This document shows, piece after piece, positions 61,985-64,000 of a DNA stretch of 64,000 nt. This DNA is from Tenrec ecaudatus (taxonomy: Eukaryota > Chordata > Mammalia > Afrosoricida > Tenrecidae). Under the pieces are notes generated by a model that worked only from the letters and a program-made list of their open reading frames with translations, ran no database searches and had not been told where the DNA came from. Position 1 is the stretch's first letter. Each line of letters begins with the position of its first letter. The translations under genes and the position numbers were made by a program. The DNA lies in contig NC_134535.1 of NCBI RefSeq assembly GCF_050624435.1, positions 75,326,494-75,390,493 of the forward strand. The letters are read 5' to 3'.

Positions 61985-62085
61985 AAAGCACTCTGCTGCT
62001 AACTTGGATGAAAGGTCAGCAGTTTGAACCCACTAGCCACTCTGTGGGAGAGACGTGGCCTGGAGAGCTTGCAGTGAATAAAGAC
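61985..62085 (+). repeat. AfroSINE fragment
   Basis: CTCTGCTGCTAACTTGGATG and AGGTCAGCAGTTTGAACCCA match the SINE 5' half; the tail is lost. Confidence 0.6.
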
Positions 62086-62972
62086 TAGCGGGCATCAGCT
62101 CTCATGGAGGCCACAGTAACCATGGTAGACTCCGCCTCTTAAACGCCTTAGTTCAAGCCTGGGGACATTTTTATTTTAAAGCATCTGAACTCTTACAATC
62201 ATCTCCCGAAATAGTCTTAACTTTCTTCTCTCTTTCCTATCCCCTGCTTTTCTATACAGCTGCCAGAACCACCTGTCTAAAATAGGATGCCGACCCTGCG
62301 AATTTTAAAAGATCCTCAGGCGTACATAGCTTCAGCGCTTCTCCCTGCAATTGTCTTAGCGGTTTCAGATAGTGGCTGTGCAGACACCCCAGCCAAGTCA
62401 TGACACTTGGCATCTCCAATAAGGATCAAAGTTAGTGTCACAACTACTGCCCTGAGACAGTCTCTAAACATTTAAACCAAATTGTCCCATGAAAGTCTTC
62501 TCTCAGCCAATCAGTGGTTTAGTGTACTTCATGGCGAATGCCTCCCGCCTCAAGGATAGAGTTCTTCATCACTGGGGGTCTGTGGAACTGCAGATGGTAA
62601 TTGAGGCTCCCGGTGGCTGTGGAAGCTGATGGTCTCAGGGCCACACCTGGAGAGGCAACTGTGGGATAGCTGCGGACAGCAAGAGGACCGAGTGCTTCAC
62701 AGCACACGTTAGGCCTCGGTGAGGGAAGGAGTGAGCAGTACTAAAGATACTAAGCAGACTCGCTACAGTTCTAATTATTAGGAGCAGTTACATGTTTAAC
62801 GTGGTGCCAGTTTGTGGTCAGTTTATCATTTGAAAAACATCTCCACCTATTATACTCTTATTTCAGACGTTTCAAAATTATTTGGATTATCGTTAATTTC
62901 CAGTGCTGTTTTTCCTGTCTTGATGTTTGTGAATATTACCCAGTTTATTAATAAAAATGTGTCAAACACACA

Positions 62973-63620
62973 GTGTTAGGGTTCTCTAGAGAGACAAAAC
63001 CAGATTGCTAGTAATTTTCTATATATATTTATATAGATAGATAAATACAAGAAATGAACAGTTAAATTATAAAGCAGTACAAATGGTTCAGTGCCGCTCA
63101 CTCCTCTGAGAGAGTTGTGAGTCACTAGCAGTCCTTTAAGTCTTGAGGGCCGCCAGTTCCTTCTCTGTAGAGAGAGCTGGCTATATATATACCCAGACAG
63201 CAAACAGTAAGGCAGGTCACCAACTGTCACCAACTGTCGGTCCCCAGCTCCAGAGACGAACATTCCAATCGTGTGGACTTAAAGGGACCTCAACTTACAG
63301 CGACACAGTCCACAGGCTAGGCGCCCCACAGGTAGTGTGGCCTCTAAATTGAGGCACAGAACAAGTAAGGCAACCACACACTGGTCTGATGATCAAAGAA
63401 GAAGAGTCAAGAAAGGCGAGGCTCACCGTGCCATTTATCTTTCCGCCCTTCAATTAATCCCACTTATGTTTATTGACCAGGCTGGTACAATAAATTTTCG
63501 CAATCCACACTTTGCCAACCTGGCACCTGTACACAATTCTTTAGCCGTATATACTTATATAATTTCTGGACATTGATGAAATCACACTTACACATCATCA
63601 ATCATCTGTCATACATATAA
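62973..63620 (-). mobile_element. ERV-L-like LTR (fossil)
   Basis: Read on the minus strand, the element ends TCTAGAGAACCCTAACA, close to the end typical of ERV-L/MLT2-class LTRs. A TATATATA stretch lies at about 63182-63192. The upper boundary is uncertain. With the pol piece above it on the same strand it is best read as the 3' LTR of an ERV-L-like element. It is incomplete in this window and looks old and non-functional. Confidence 0.65.
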
Positions 63621-63699
63621 ATGAAAACACACTGAGTCCAATTGTATCTGATATATCATACCTGAACAAAGCAAAGATATGCAATAAGCACATAAAAAT

Positions 63700-64000
63700 A
63701 AAATACATTGACAATTACAAGCCTCGCTTTTGCAATTGATCACGTGGTCGTAATCGATAGGTAGAACTACCTTCTACAACCCATTCTGTATTACCTTTGC
63801 TCTCAGCAAGCACCTTAGCTGGCTGTGGTTTTTTGCCTGGTGGGGTGACCCAGACCTTCATTCCTTTGGGGTCTGGGTCATTATAAGTCCTGTTAGGATT
63901 GGGTGGGTTGCTGTAACTTACCTTACCATTTACTTTAATCACAGGGCATGGTAACACTAAGAGTCGGCCTATGGGATCTCCTTCCAGACATATTCTTCTT
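63700..64000 (-). mobile_element. ERV-L-like internal region, pol integrase end (fossil, cut by window edge)
   Basis: The minus-strand translation in this stretch has the look of a retroviral integrase C-terminal domain: VWVTPPGKKPQPAKVL followed by a beta-strand-rich segment and YRLRPRDQL. ERV-L elements lack env, so pol lying close to the 3' LTR fits that class. Only this fragment is inside the window. I cannot say whether the rest is present beyond it. Confidence 0.5.

Larger units (their letters stand above)
49161..64000 (+). other. Presumed 5' intron of RNF41; no coding exon recognised
   Basis: No ORF in this 15-kb stretch resembles RNF41 or any other protein known to me, except retroelement debris at the right edge. 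It holds MIR, LINE and SINE copies, a SPIN element, two dinucleotide repeats and stretches of unique sequence (for example 50400-54400, 56500-57250, 58520-59750 and 62100-62970). Noncoding leader exons of RNF41 could lie here, but I cannot identify them. Confidence 0.4.

Noticed and set aside
61724-62002. 92-aa ORF with a hydrophobic start
   Set aside because: No family resemblance; it runs into an AfroSINE fragment and has no splice or promoter context.

Overview
This is a stretch of mammalian nuclear genome. Five spliced host genes can be read exon by exon with consensus splice sites. Their order is that of the human 12q13.3 block (written here in the opposite direction): CS (+, 3' half only), COQ10A (-), ANKRD52 (+), SLC39A5 (-), NABP2 (-). 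RNF41 is expected next, but only its probable CpG-island promoter and first intron would lie in this window; no RNF41 coding exon is present. The interspersed repeats point to Afrotheria: tRNA-derived SINEs of the AfroSINE type with an RTE-like tail, a BovB/RTE 3' end, and many copies of a polyadenylated LINE 3' end. Two SPIN-type hAT transposons are also present. Within Afrotheria I know SPIN only from tenrecs, so a tenrec such as Echinops is my best guess. That is inference.

Layout. 1-5991 is CS intron filled with LINE 3' ends, a hAT MITE, a palindromic MITE and a decayed mariner. 5992-9450 holds the last five CS exons and the 3' UTR. 10100-13477 is COQ10A, tail-to-tail with CS. 13478-19600 is repeat-rich spacer beginning with the COQ10A CpG island. 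19600-36320 (possibly to 36690) is ANKRD52: 28 coding exons giving 1076 aa, followed by a 5-kb 3' UTR. 36678-40802 is SLC39A5, whose 3' end meets or overlaps that of ANKRD52. 42146-46128 is NABP2. 46.6-48.6 kb is SINE/LINE-rich. 48.6-49.2 kb is a CpG island, inferred to be the RNF41 promoter. 49.2-64 kb has no recognisable coding exon and holds LINEs, SINEs, MIRs, a SPIN element with a LINE inside it, and at the right edge an ERV-L-like LTR with a piece of pol.

The genes are housekeeping or epithelial genes that do not form an operon-like unit: citrate synthase and the CoQ-binding COQ10A act in mitochondria, ANKRD52 is a PP6 phosphatase subunit, SLC39A5 is the ZIP5 zinc importer, and NABP2 is the SSB1 DNA-repair protein. 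I found no previously undescribed multi-gene system. The noteworthy signals are transposon archaeology (SPIN copies, dated nested insertions, tandem LINE 3' ends inside one target duplication), an out-of-frame upstream ORF overlapping the ANKRD52 start, and the ANKRD52/SLC39A5 3' end arrangement. All gene names rest on remembered human protein sequences, not on a search.
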